A stretch of 64,000 nt of DNA from Rhabditophanes sp. KR3021 (Eukaryota; Nematoda; Chromadorea; Rhabditida; Alloionematidae): positions 2,542,001-2,606,000 of the forward strand of contig CAUJLY010000001.1 of the NCBI GenBank assembly GCA_963281155.1, given 5' to 3'. Made by a program: the position numbers and the translations under genes. Each line of letters starts with the position of its first letter. Within the stretch, counting starts at the first letter, position 1. Shown piece after piece: positions 21,901 through 35,099 of this stretch. Below the pieces are notes generated by a model. It did not search any database, was not told the DNA's origin, and saw only the letters and a program-made list of their open reading frames with translations.

Positions 21901-24900
21901 AACAAACACTAATTCTATATCTTATAGCTTTGCCCGAATTAAAAGTTAATGCTCACTGATGCAAAATGTTCAATGGTTTCAACTAAAATCTTTTTTTCTA
22001 ATTTAGAACTTAGTTTTTATGTATTGCCAATAAATTAAATAAAAATAGCTGATGTTAAACCAGAATCTTTTATAGTTTGGTGGTATTCATTGAAAATCAA
22101 GAAAAGCAAAAAAATCTCGTATTAAAAGATAACAAAAGACCGGTATGATAGCATTTTAAAAGAATATATATAGTACGAACAGTTTAATAATTAAAAAAGT
22201 TAGAAGAATGTATGCTTATCCCAAAGTCTCTTCATAATTTAACCTTTTTTGGGAAGTATGGATGTAGAAGAATGGATAGAGAAAATGTTGTTTAGTTAAA
22301 GTTAATGTATAAATTGAACTGTCATCGGAATAAATATACTTGATATGTATGTTTGTGAAGAGTGTCCAGCGATTATCATTACTGTTCAAAGTGTGAAATG
22401 TAAAAAGACGATTGGCAAAGTTGAATATGATAAACTGGTTTGACAGGATTTCTCTCCAGAATCGTCACTATTAATTGGCTTTCATTTTCACTTTTAGTCG
22501 TTATGAGAGATGTGATCATGTTGCGTGTAAAGGCATATGACGAGTACTATTCAAAGGAAATAATTTGGCAGAAGATATTGTTGTAAAAAGAATGGATGAA
22601 TTGCAGGAGACATATACAATCAAAATAGCGACAATAATCAACATTAATAATGAATTTGGGCGTTTAGTAATTATAATACAATCTCATTGTAACAGGTAAG
22701 TTACAATAATAATTTTGAAGATGACAATAATTAAATAATTGCTCAGGCAGGGAGTTTAAGCTTAAACGGTGAATTAACCGTTAAATAGACAATTCGTAAT
22801 TAAAAATAGTCTCGAAAAGGAAGTGAATGTGGACTAATTGGATGAAATAGATATATTTACAGATGTATACATAATAAATGAAAGGTAATCCATGAGATAA
22901 ACAATACTACATCTGCAAATAAAATGAATCAAGTATTAAAAAATGAATAAATGCATTTTTTATTTTGCCATCGAACCAGAAATTAAATTAAAAATGTGAT
23001 ATTTGATGCTTAAGCAACTTGTATAGATTAAAACTTGATTTAGGTAAGAAAGGTGGTCTTCCAGCAAGTTCCTTTTTAAAATGGCAAATGAATTAAATTG
23101 AAGAGTATGCCATTAATAATATTGTTCAAGGAAATATAAAGAATTAGTGTTAACTAATTGTTTTAGCCATTCAGGACTATTATTGAATCCATAGATTCTA
23201 ATGGATCCATAAACATATACAAATTATAATAATTGGTAAGTAAAATGCAAGGGATCGCCTATAATTATAGAGTTTATTTAAAAAGTGCAATTCACAATAT
23301 ATTATTGCATGGAAAGAGTGCGCGAAAGTGAATTTGAAGAGACTAACAAAATTTTAGTTGATTCACCGGATTATCATAAAACAGTGGTCATTGGTTACAA
23401 CTGGATTTTCCCTAATTCTATTTTTAAATAATCAGCAAGAGGAGAATAACATATTATAGCGTATTATTTAAAATTTGGTGAGGAAATGGAGTAAATAGTA
23501 GCTACCGCCAAATCTATTTGCAAACCATAAAAGATCAAACATGTTTTGTATAGTTTTGATTTTTACAAGTGCACATTTTTTATTATAACTATGACACTTC
23601 GAAAATGTGATCCAATTAATAGAAGCTATAACTGAGAACAAAGTAAGTATACGAGAGGTAGTAAACTACTTGGAGATTAGTTGTGTCCAGACACTGTTAT
23701 TGGTATTATGAAAATAAAATGAATATAAATAAAATAGCATTTACTTAAACTAACCCATACAATCCTTTGAAAGCGCAACTACTTGACTTTTTTACCTTTA
23801 CAACTTCTAACCATTATATTGAGAAAGTGTTTTGCAATTGGAGTATAAAATAGTGCACTGTTCAATATCAGATATTGTTACAAAAACAAAGTTTAAATAG
23901 TATGATGGATTATTTATGTTTCATTCAACCAAAAATTATCACCGCTCAGACGAGAATTTGTAATGTTGCGATGGTCTCAATATATGTTTTTGTCTAGGGT
24001 AAAATAATGAAGCTCTTTTATGATCACAGTTAAATAAACAAATATTATAAGCAATAAGAATCTACAATAGCTTTAAAAATATATACACATATACAATAAT
24101 AGTTAAATTTATAATGTTGGAATCGCAAAAAGAGAAATGATAAAGCTGGGACACACAGGATTTTTCATACTTTTAAACACACAATCATTTCAAAACAGTT
24201 GAATAAAAAAGTTTGGTAAAAGCATTTATTTAGCGAAAAAGGTGGTTAATGGTCATTTATAACAATATATCATTAACCAAAAAATGGTTGATTCTCAAAT
24301 TGCTAGTGACTCAAAAGAGCGCTTTATGTTATCACATTCAAAAAGTGATACGATATATAATATTAGCGTAAACATTTATTTATATATGCATATACTATCA
24401 AAATAACCACAATGGAATGGTCTCACTTTCGTAAATGTTTCATGGAACACCTTTCAATTCAAAAAGGATCAAGATTATGCTAATAAAAGAAACCATACAA
24501 TTAAAGCCCATTCCCCGAGGAGGGTTTTGTCTTCAAATTGTTTCTTATACAAAAAAGCTACGAGTGTCAATGTAAAGGATGCATAAAAGTCATAAAAGTA
24601 CAACAAATAACGTCTTTCGCATCTTTTTTACAACGGAGCCATTGTACAAAAACATCCATTTGTCTTTAGGAAAATGGTATCACATTTTTGAAAGCCATAA
24701 AAACAAAAGTGTATACAACAAATTACTAATCAACGTTCAAACGTAAGGAAATAGCATTATTCATTTGGAAAATTAAATGTCCTATCAATTACTATTCATT
24801 CATACTTAAGGAAAGTCAAACTAAGATTTAGGAATATTATAAGAATGGTTTACAAAGTTAGATGTTCAAATAAATATGAGTTGTACTAATTTGTGAAATC

Positions 24901-27900
24901 GCTTTCATAATAGTATGGTAGTGGAATGAAGAGTTACATAAATATATACAATTTGACGTCTCTTCCATTCCTATGCATGACAAGGTTTAAAAGCGCGACT
25001 TTTCTTGAATAATCTGGTGTGAAACATTTAGTACATTAAAATATCTTGATAATAAAAAACATAATACATACATCAAGTTGTAATCAACAAAAGAGGATAA
25101 ATTACGTTGGATGGAAGCAACCAAATGTCATTCAAACTACAATCCAAACAAAAAAGGTAATCGTATCTTTAAACACATTCATTCCATTCCGCTTAAGGAA
25201 ACTAGTTGGTCATTTTTAAAACAGTCGAAGAGAAGATATCCGCAAGTCCTGCTTCAATCATTTCATTCAAATATGGTAGTGATAGATGCAATTGATACGT
25301 TGATACACACCACACCTACACACATATCCCTCTCTCCTTTTCCATAATTTGTTCCTTAGGATTTTTGTTATCTTAATATTTTCCGTTGCTCACCAACTAA
25401 TTCTCTTCATAATACTATTAAAACAGGTTTTCTCAACCAAATTGTTCTCTTGCATATGGAGGGGCAAAAGGTTCAAAGTTACTAGAAACGTTCCAAAGGC
25501 ACACCTCAACACATTCTTCCCCTTAATACACTCAGAATGACACCGGTATTTTGGCCTTCCGACTTTATAGTATGGTATATATCCAGACTATTTAATTCTT
25601 TACAGTTTATACTAGATTTACATAACAACAACAAACGATAGATATCTCTAAAAAATCGGGATAATATAATAAAGAGGTATAAGGAGAGGGCCATAATTAG
25701 TTGAAACATTAATCATAAAAACAAACCAAGAATATAGATCGTAACGCCATCCCGATAATTAGTCCTCAAATTTGAGACTAGATGAAAGAGCAAAGTTATT
25801 AATAGTGTTTGGTAACTTTAATTTCTTTATTCAATGAATCAAGACTAACCGAATGATATAGCTTTGACGAGAGGCAGATACACATTTTTTAAACTTATTC
25901 TACAAAAAATCAGTTCACTTGAGAGGAATGTATTTTTGGTAGGGATGAAACATGTTTCAGTGAAAGCAATATACAAATACTAGTAGATGAAAATAGATTT
26001 GGATGTTGGTAAAGTTTGAGATATCCGTCAAAAATACTTTGAAAGTGGCTACAAAGAGACTAACCTGTGTTTGAGTAAAAAATGTTTGTTGATCTTTTTG
26101 TTGGAATATTTAAGAGTCAAGAAAAGGCATGAAGGCAGAAATTGAATGGTCGGCAAACAAAAAGCATAGATGTCCCGATATTATGATGATAATAAATCAA
26201 AATAAATGGAAAAGTAATGTATTGTAAAGTGCGAAGAAAGCTTTATTTGGATATAAATATTGGAAAGCATAACCATACTCTGTCCATCAGTCTGCTTCAA
26301 CTGATGGACATTGCTTGATAAAAGACTCTAATCAAACAAATGATTTTGAAAAATAAACAGAAGTATAAAGATTTAGAAGGTAAAAATGGATGTGTGTATT
26401 TAGAGTACATGGGTCTATTTTTAGCATGATTCATATAAATACATTTCATCAAAATGAGACTCATGACAAAGTTAAGGATTGATAGCCTGAACAAACAAAA
26501 TGTAAAAATTTGTTTACTTCTTCAAGATGGCCTGTTAGTTTGTTTTACTATATTTTGGTGAATTTTATTAATATTTTATGGTGTTGCAAAAATGTGGTAA
26601 ACTATTTTATAAATAGACAATTTTACCTTACAATAGTGCAATAATAAACAAACTCAGACAATCAAACATGCGCTCCCAAGATTAGATCAAACAAAAAAAA
26701 GTAGTATACTATGGATTCAAATAATTGAAAGTGAGATAAAATAAATGACGCAACAGATCGGCCAGATGTGTTGAAAGGCATTTTTTGGATGTCAACATAT
26801 AACTTATTGTTGAAGGTAATTTGTAAAAAAATAACTTACCACCATTATTCAAAACTTGATTTGGAGAGATAGTAATAGAAGGTGGGAATAAATCCAAAGT
26901 AATAATTTAAAAAGTTGATTTGATAATTGTTTTGGTTGTTTTTGAGTTCAAGAAATGCGACCTGATTCAAAAGCTGTTGGCCATATAAGTTGTAGCTGAA
27001 ATAGACAAATGATAAAATTGACTGAAGGTTTTGGTGAGAATTAATTATGAAAGTTGGAATATAAAGGAGTTTAATAGTAAAATGAATTGTACGGGATATA
27101 TTTGATAAGTTAAGATGATGGTAAGGAATAGACGGGTAAAAAATAATATAATAGAAAAAGTTTTATTTATGGTAAATAAATTGTGTAGTTAAAGTGATGA
27201 TAAGTCTCTTAGAGAAGCTAGAGGGCAAATTTCAGGTTAGCGGATCGCCTCAAAAAGATCATATATAGTGGACAGTGGTCAAGTTTCTGAAGAAATGGTC
27301 ATCTCATGTATGTGTCTGTCTTCGGTGAATAATAGACAAAAAGATGAAGAACCCTCAACTGAAAAAGCGACGTTCATTCAGTTCTCTTTGCGCTTCACTC
27401 TCTCTCTTTGAGCTCCATCCGAAAATCCTATTCAAATATTTCGAGTTGTTCTTTTAGGCGGCTGCCTGGGTGGTGTTAAATATGTGATTGTTTAATGCAA
27501 CAACCGAAACAACTCACAAATACATCATACTCTGGTTAGTGTTAAGCCTGATGACCAGTTGTTAAAAAATAACAAGACTTCAGCACATGAAATAATAAAA
27601 GAGAAAGTATATGATAGCAATATTAAATAAAGTAGTGGGCTGACCTACAGGACGGTTTTTGCACTTTGCGTATTTTTAAACATACAAACAAATAATCAAA
27701 AATATTGAAACTTAGATAAAGAATTCAAATAAAAAATATTCCCAACCAGTTAACTGACTTCACACAATCTTATTTTAAAAGAGTATAATATAGTAAAAAT
27801 AACAACTTCAGGTCAATCTAAACTGTCTATTTATTTTAATTAAAAAGAAATAATAGCAAAAAGTAAGTCATTTTCGTATGTGTGAATACTAAATTCAGCT

Positions 27901-27950
27901 AAATAAACAAGCATCGGTAAAAATGAATTTTTATACTATGCTGTTTATTG
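18950..27950. other. Gene desert with patchy strand composition
   Basis: Nine kilobases without a credible coding frame. The longest frames (under 100 codons) lack protein-like composition and splice logic. By eye the + strand has clearly more G than C around 22-24 kb and 25.9-27.3 kb and the reverse around 24.5-25.7 kb, so the tract is a mosaic of segments with different strand bias. A perfect hairpin lies at 26281-26310. No tRNA, satellite array or telomere-like repeat was seen. Confidence 0.5.
26281..26310 (+). repeat. Perfect 10-bp stem hairpin
   Basis: TGTCCATCAG, a 10-nt spacer (TCTGCTTCAA), then CTGATGGACA, a perfect inverted repeat. It stands alone in the desert, not next to a gene end. 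Confidence 0.7.
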
Positions 27951-27960
27951 GTCAGTTTGA

Positions 27961-28158
27961 TGGAACTTTGTCGGTGAAATGATTGTCGAGGTTCGAAAAA
28001 AGAAAACAAAGTATGTGTTAAAAAACCTGTGTCATAATAATGACCATGGTTGTTTGAAGTTACCAGATGATGAGGCTATTAGTAGCGATGATGGATCAAA
28101 TTGTACACAAATAAAGACAACCTTTCCCGGATTAAATTATTACCAAGGCCACCTGTAA
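27961..28158 (+). other. 65-codon open frame, protein-like
   Basis: Between a TGA at 27958 and TAA at 28156 one frame reads GEMIVEVRKKKTKYVLKN, then LPDDEAISSDDGSNCTQIK. Charge pattern and lack of low complexity look coding, but there is no ATG before GEM, no recognised family and no continuation. Probably a relic. Confidence 0.2.
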
Positions 28159-28159
28159 A

Positions 28160-31100
28160 AGCTCATCTTCACTTTTTTACAAAAATACACAATGTAACCT
28201 TGTCTGCCAGCGGGCAAATCTCGCTACATCCAACCTTTTTTGACTGGATAAATCAAAAAGATACAAAGGAAATTAGTATAATTGTAAGATGAAATTATTT
28301 GAATGACGAGGAGCGGACTTGCTAATGGGTTGTGCAGCGATTACATTATAATCAAAATGATGGGGCCGTCAAATTGGTATGGATTTAGAAGTTTCTTTTT
28401 GAGGGTAGATGTTATTACTAAATAGATCCTTTTAAAAACATATAATATCGAAAACTTTCAATGATGTGGCGTCGCACAAATTATATGAAGCAAACATCAT
28501 TACATGTATATCCTATCATAAAGCATATATCCCGAGAAACCGGTCTATACTGGTCAATCGGTATCTTCTGTCAACCTTGTTGAATTATATAATATGAACA
28601 ATAATAAATATTCTGTCATACGTTGAAACGTCTCATCATTATTACTTCTGGAACATTAAAGTATTTTTTAAAACGAATGAAAGTGTTAAAAACACTAAAA
28701 CTGGCTTTAACAGTTAATTGATGAGAATGTCAAATTTAAGATGCTAAAGTTACAAGTTTTTAGGTTGTTCTGGATTACGTAAAAACGTTATGCCAATAAA
28801 GTTTAAAAAATTATAATTAATGATGGAAAGTTTTGGTAGTCAAATGTAGTAGCCTGGAGCAATAATGTTATGTATAAACTTGTGAACCATTGTTATTTCT
28901 GAATAATTATGTAGTATTGCAATAGTAGAAAACACGATTTAACAAATAGATTTATCACATTTCTTTAAAAAGTAAAGCATTGTTTACAAGCTCACAAGTG
29001 AAATATTAGAATGGGATTAAACATTCATTTACCTATCCATATATCTAATTATATCCTAACATTGGTGGAAGGATACACGTATTAACATGATTATGTACCA
29101 ATGTCAAGGAGTGAATCATTTAGAAAGCGACAATGACGCCCTTATACGTTACTAACTTTGTCTAGTAACTTTGTAGACAACATTTTATTTAGGTATCGAA
29201 ACTATAGTACACATGGATCAGGGTATAGATGCGAAGTCCTAGCGAAAGTAGATACTTTTATTAATGATGCCCTTTAACTTTGATATCTGTGGATCGTTTT
29301 GCAAAAACTGGTTTGCGAATCTATTTATAAATAATAGAGGACAAGAGGTGTTTGTCGCGCTCACAAATTTAATCAACCTGATTAGGATTTGAATGGACGG
29401 TGATGATTAAACTCACTTTCTAACCTGCTCAAAATTACATTCTCTGAGGAAATATTACTTAATGAATGAAATGCCTATGATTACATACAGCCTATTAAAT
29501 AATCAAAATTTTCATGTCATTTAGGAGGTAATTATGTGAAGGATTAAAATAAATCGAGCTTGATATCTAAATAATTGCAGAATATTATTCCAGTAATATC
29601 TAAGTAATTTGTATTTTGAACAATACATATTACTTCACCTGTGAGACTCTTTTTCAGGGACGTTACTACTAGTTTGTTAAAATTTGTCGAAGAACCAGCA
29701 ATAATGTCCAGTCAGAGTTGAAAATTGAGCTACCACGCAGTCAGATGAACCAGTTTAATAGTATAGCAGCATGTAGCTTCACCAACCGCCCATCCACATA
29801 CCAACAAAAAGAGCATGATCCCTTCAGGTTGGAAGAGAATTAAAAAGTGCAAAGCCCGAATAAACAGAAAAAGGGAAAGTGATACACTTTAGTATGTTTC
29901 AAATAAATATGCATAATATTTTTAAGAAAGATTGACATCGTTATGAAATTATGTATATATTTTTGTCTATGTATAATTATGTAATTCAAATAGCAAAGAT
30001 AAGAATTGATAAAAAATGCAGGTCATTTGCAGTGATCTCGTCATCTAATCAGTGGGGTAGTAAATTTAATGCTAGTGGTCAAAAAATGTATATTAGAGAT
30101 AACAAAGTATACATAAATGTGACCCTACAAAAATGATAAATGAAGTCACAATATACAAAAAAAATTCCCTAATTCATATATTTATTATGGAATAAGACAA
30201 CAAAAAAGTTCATGATTGAGAGCAACAACTATACTACCATCGAATTGGTATCTTCTCTACTGAAAATTGTTTTTGATTTTATAAATGCAAGTAGGTTTTG
30301 TGAGCGGACAATACTATAAATATTAAAGCTGGCATTTGAAAATAAAAGATTATAATTATATTCTTTCTACAAATATAATAAAATGAAAGCATATTAATAG
30401 CAGCCAAAGTTGCAATTATGTTTTTATGTAACAATTTTTAATAAAGATCAGGAATATAGTCCAAAATCGTAATAAGTTGTCGTGGATGATAATGGCTTTT
30501 TGTCTATTATATTACTTGTTGTAACACCTTTAATCAAGCTCACCTATAAATTCTTGAATAATTTGACTATTATATAATGTACTCTCGATTGCCGGTCATT
30601 CAAATGAGTGTATACATATATGTTTACTTCTTTATGCATATTTTGGAAAATAAAAAAGGAAAGGTAAAGTCTGACTGCCTGGAGATGACGGAAGTATGTG
30701 TTGTCTATAGTTTTAATGTGTCGACATGTTACTGCTGAAACCTGATCGATCATTTTACCTGTTATCAGGGGAAAGAGCGGCAATTTTGTTCTGTTATTAT
30801 TACATATCAAAAATGTATTTATATTCTTTCGTCACACCCGGTCATTTTTATAATTACGAAGGCAGGAAAGTAACTATGAAATATAAAGAGAAAGTAAAAT
30901 TTAAATGCAACATCAAATAAAATAAGATAAAGTAAAGTAGATAAGGTTAAATAATTTTATGGTCTAAGAAAGTAAAGACATTTAGTAAGCTGTAAAATAT
31001 GCCAAGTAAATATAGTTATGTAACAATTGTAATTAATGAAAGAAAGGCAAGTTATCACAAATTTACATAATAAAAATAACAAGTTCCCACCTTGTTTGTA

Positions 31101-31480
31101 AAAAGGCATGCATATCCAATATTAAATACCATTATGACCTAACATGTTATTAATTAATCCAAATATCCATACATACCATATTAGAAAATTGAAATAGCTT
31201 TTTCAATAGTTATATTATTTTGAACACGCTAGCTACCCACATTGTTTTAAAATGTAGCAAGTTCATAAAAAAAATAATTAGTCTTTACAAGAAAATCAAA
31301 ACTAGTGTTCAATATAAATGTATTTGAGGTACGTATTTATTTTTGTTTAATTCATTCATCTCAAATATGGGCAACAGAAGCAAAACTATTATTCCTTTTA
31401 AAGAACAATTGTTACATATTAAACAATGTAAGGTAACTAATGTGAAACAAAATTGCTTTACTTCGTAATAGTGTAAAATT
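28160..31480. other. No gene seen
   Basis: AT-rich sequence with only short, low-complexity frames on both strands. It continues the desert up to the transposon-like fragments that begin near 31490. Confidence 0.5.
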
Positions 31481-31489
31481 AATTTTTGC

Positions 31490-32217
31490 GAACTAGGTAC
31501 GCCTCATTTAGACAGTTGGATGGAAAGTTTAAAGCAATTAAACGATAATACAGATTTGTCACAAAAAGCTCGTTTTGCTCTTTCACAAAGACTTTTAGAA
31601 TCGAACGAAGTTGAAAATTAGAAATTAACTGCCAAACAGACCACCGAATTTTTCCTGGCTTTGGAAATATCTCAAAACAAATTTTGTTTTATTTATCAGC
31701 TTTTAAAATCGTATGATGTTGCAGTACCCTCCTCACCTTACACTGCATTTGAAGACTTTCTCCAACTAAAGCCACCTGGGAAGTATGTAACAATGAAGCG
31801 AGATGGAAGTACCGGAATTGTTGCAACTAATATTGGGACTTAATGAAGATCAGGCTCGAAAGATTATACGATCCCGGACAACTCGTTTTTGAAGTGTGGA
31901 ATAGAATATAGAGAACTAACCTTATTACCTTGCAAAATAGAACATTAACATATACAATCGGTGTAAGAGATACAAGGAAAGGACATGCTATCATCATGGG
32001 CGTATCCGACATGAAGAAACTAGAGCTTCAGATGTTATCAAAGTGAAAATGAAAGACATGAAGCTCTGATGCTCTTTTGTGAACAAGGAGTAGAGGCTCA
32101 ACACAATGTTATAAATAAAGGTGCAATCAGGTTTGAATCGATGCCAGAAGTTGAACGTCAATTGCAACTTATTATACGTTTGCACAGCCTTCGTGTATTA
32201 TTTGGGGATATAAAATA
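31490..32217 (+). pseudogene. Decayed transposon-like protein fragment
   Basis: One frame from about 31497 to 31843 reads DSWMESLKQLNDNTDLSQKA, a single TAG at about 31618, then FFLALEISQNKFCFIYQLLK and PGKYVTMKRDGSTGIVA. After further breaks, another frame at 32038-32217 gives LMLFCEQGVEAQHNVINKGA and a C-terminal helix ending FGDIK. The sequence is clearly ex-coding. Part of it (31893-32012) is repeated at 11949, which favours a mobile element. I suspect the same unclassified nematode repeat-protein family as at 42810-43870 and 46333-46700, but this rests on general resemblance only. Confidence 0.4.
31893..32012 (+). repeat. Dispersed repeat, copy 2 (with 11949-12085)
   Basis: Begins TGTGGAATAGAATATAGAGA and ends GGGCGTATCCGACAT. 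Aligned by eye with 11949-12085; this copy lacks about 20 bases in the middle. Confidence 0.6.
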
Positions 32218-32649
32218 AGTTATACTTAATCTACGTTGTTTATAAATAATTATATGACTTAATTTGTGAGAAATAAATTATTAAAGTTCAAAAATCATTT
32301 AATATCAGTCTTGGTGATCCATAAAACAAAAAAAGTTTTTACACTAAACTTCATCAAAGAAACACTCGTTTTTAAAAGTTTACCATGGACCAACCACTAA
32401 TCGTAAAAAAATAAGTTTAAACATAAAATGAAAGCCCTTGATCAATTTAAACAACATACCAAGGTTTTGATCTCTCGGATACTATCCATGAACGTCAATG
32501 GCCTCATCTATAAAATAAAAATATAACATTCACCTAAATATAGATTACCTGAAATTGAGGTTGTATGCAAATTCCTTCGGCTACTATACCAAGCAAATAC
32601 ATGCCTAAAAATCAATAAAATACATCATTTGGAAAGGTATGTCTTGACA

Positions 32650-35090
32650 TTGGTACAACCAAAATTTAATTAACATGTGTAGAAACAACAAAATCAGTCT
32701 TCACGAATGTGTTCTTTGTGAAAGGAGTAGAAGCTGTCGTGCCAAGTAAGACCGCAATGGCATTGGGGCTAGATATTGGTCAGGAGGTGCGTGAATTGTT
32801 AGCGGAAAAGAATAAGATGGTGGAATCATTAGAAAGAGTAGAATCTTTTCGGTTACGTTGCCGACTATTGCAATGCCAGTTAGCATTGAACCTTTTAAGC
32901 AAAGACCGTGCTTGGATTCGAGGTATTTGAATAAACATATGAGAGTCGCAGCAATTGACTTGCCATCAAGGGAAGAAATTTTGCTAGCGATCGGAGGTAG
33001 TGAAGTGTTCAGCGTCTTTGACTTTAAGGATGCTTTTAAGTTATTTTTGGTGGATGAGGAAACGGCGTCTTGCCAGAATATTATCATACCGTGGGGTTGT
33101 TTTGGGAGTGAGCGAATGCAGTTTGGTTTATTCTCTTCACCGGGTTATTCAATGAGAAGATTAAGGATCTGCTGAAACCAATCGCACGAAATTGTCTTAA
33201 TTACGCGGACAATGTAATTTTCTTTGGACCGATTGAGGAGCAGCGCGGAGCGATCAAAACGTTCCTTGGGATTTGTGAAGACAACGGCTTGATTTTCAAT
33301 GTTAACAAGGTGTACTTGTATGAAGAAAGCGTGAAATTTTTGGGAATGATAGTATCTGGAAAAGGTATGTCAGTCGATCCAAACAGAGCAGAAGCACTTA
33401 AGAAAGTGCCTAACCTGCAACCGGTGATGAGATGTTAAGCTTACTGGGCAAATATGTTTACATACAAAAGCATATTGCAAACTATTCTAAGATTGCAAGC
33501 CAATTGTATCCGAGAAAAGATGAAAAAAGGTTCGATTGGACGGATAGGAGAAGAATGAGTTATGAAGAGTTGTTGGCAGCTTCAGAGAAGTATTTGACAT
33601 TAGTGTCACCGGGAGAGAATGAAACACTAGAGTTAGTGTCAGTCCCTACAGAAAAAACAATTCATGTGGAGTTGCTGAGCAAGAAAGGTCTGGTAGACGT
33701 GTTGATGAGAAAGATGACGGATGCCGAGCAGCGTTATAGTGCAATAGACAAAGAGTTGCTGGGGATTCATGAATATCTGAAAACGGCAAATGTCTTTGTG
33801 ACGAATTGTAATATGATTTATAAGACAGCCTCTAAAATGATCCAGAAGATGCTGCTCAATTGTATCGAACTTAGCATTTCAGGTGAAACAAGATTACAAA
33901 CTTTAGTTTCTTTACTAGTTTTGATGGGCCTCAAGTGTGAGTTTTCAAATGAGCACAAGAAGCGGGTTGAAGCTAAGGTAGAAGTCAGAGCAGAAAAGAG
34001 GCAGTTGGTGGTAAAGGTGCTTAGAAGAAAGTTGTTGAAGAAGGATAAGTCGGACTATTTGTTGGAAGAAGAGATACTAGCATCTCAAGAAAAGAGTGAA
34101 CATTGCGCCAAAATATTAGAATTTCTGGCCAACCGAATCGGAGAGTTTGAGTTGCCAAAACAATTCCGGAAGCAACACCAGCTACTAAACGTTTATGAGG
34201 GGATTGTGCGTGTAAATTACAGACCGGTAATTGACACGGAGCTAGCAAGAAGAGTCATGTTGGGGATACATGAGAAGACTCATTCAGTAAAAGCGTGGAT
34301 GATCCAGGAGGCGACTAAGTTCTATGAGTTTGTTGGATGGAAGAAGTTGGCGGAGGAAGTGTTAAACGGTTGTATGGTTTGTTTGAGAACAAAATACGTC
34401 AGCCACAAGAAACCAACAAGTTGGGCACCGGCGACGTATCCTAGGGAGAGGGGTTTTTTTGACTTAGTTTATATTGAAAAGAAGACTGTGATAGTTTTAG
34501 TAAACTCGTTTAGCAAATTTACAATGGCAGAGGTGCTAAGAAATAAAGAAGCAGACACATTAATAGACTTCTTTGAAAAAATCTTCAAGGAGTACAAATC
34601 TATGTACGTTGTTTCCGACAACGAGCCAGCTTTAACTTCGGAGAAGTTAGAAGAATTCTTCAACACTCAGGGTGTGTATCACCAAACATCAGTACCTTAT
34701 TGTCCACAATCAAATGGCCAGGTCGAGAGAAGGATTGGAATGATCAAGAAAAAGACAGCAAGGTTTGTGTTGGAGGGAGAGTGTGTCAGGAATGCAGTGA
34801 CGAAATCGTTGAATGCGATGAACTATTTTGCGAGCACTTCTTCTTATGCAACACCAGTTCAAAAGTACTTCATAGGAACGATAAAGTGGGTCAGAAGCCA
34901 TGACTTCAGCTACTCCAAGCTAATTCTGGACTGGAGATTCTACAAGAAGAGACCTACGGGGAGGTCAAGAGAGAGGTACTTGAACATGTACCAAAAGATA
35001 AAGCAATTCGGTGTCGCAGGTTTTAGTAATTTAGTTAAAGATAGAGAGGGATACCAGTCTCTATCCCAATTATTATACGATAATTTTTGA
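32650..35090 (+). mobile_element. Ty3/gypsy-type retroelement pol region, 5' half broken
   Basis: In order: a stretch following the protease (GLDIGQEVRELLAEKNKMVE), fragments of reverse transcriptase in at least three frames (RYLNKHMRVAAIDLPSREE; FSVFDFKDAF with the first catalytic Asp region; NYADNVIFFGP, where the second Asp of the YADD box is Asn), then one long open frame with RNase H/tether remnants and integrase. No LTRs were identified by eye, and gag is absent upstream. A related, inverted fragment lies at 48596-49604. Reverse transcription from this copy is not possible as it stands. Confidence 0.8.
33432..35090 (+). CDS. Retroelement C-terminal pol frame with complete integrase
   Basis: A continuous frame of 552 codons opens near the RT connection and runs through RNase H remnants (DAEQRYSAIDKELLGI) into a full integrase. 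The zinc-binding His-x3-His (HEKTH) and Cys-x2-Cys (CMVC) are present. The catalytic triad is Asp in GFFDLVYIEKKT, Asp in VVSDNEPAL and Glu in NGQVERRIG; the last two are separated by exactly 35 residues, the classic D,D35E spacing. The C-terminal domain ends in LYDNF. In a live element it inserts cDNA into chromosomes. This half has no stop over 1.6 kb although the upstream RT is frameshifted, which is unusual for passive decay. It is either a young copy with few hits or a retained integrase. Confidence 0.75.
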   Translation: MLSLLGKYVYIQKHIANYSKIASQLYPRKDEKRFDWTDRRRMSYEELLAASEKYLTLVSPGENETLELVSVPTEKTIHVELLSKKGLVDVLMRKMTDAEQRYSAIDKELLGIHEYLKTANVFVTNCNMIYKTASKMIQKMLLNCIELSISGETRLQTLVSLLVLMGLKCEFSNEHKKRVEAKVEVRAEKRQLVVKVLRRKLLKKDKSDYLLEEEILASQEKSEHCAKILEFLANRIGEFELPKQFRKQHQLLNVYEGIVRVNYRPVIDTELARRVMLGIHEKTHSVKAWMIQEATKFYEFVGWKKLAEEVLNGCMVCLRTKYVSHKKPTSWAPATYPRERGFFDLVYIEKKTVIVLVNSFSKFTMAEVLRNKEADTLIDFFEKIFKEYKSMYVVSDNEPALTSEKLEEFFNTQGVYHQTSVPYCPQSNGQVERRIGMIKKKTARFVLEGECVRNAVTKSLNAMNYFASTSSYATPVQKYFIGTIKWVRSHDFSYSKLILDWRFYKKRPTGRSRERYLNMYQKIKQFGVAGFSNLVKDREGYQSLSQLLYDNF

Positions 35091-35099
35091 TATTTATGT

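Noticed and set aside
20424..25709. Several 60-96 codon frames in the gene desert
   Set aside because: Composition follows base composition, frames on opposite strands overlap at random, and none shows domains or splice logic.
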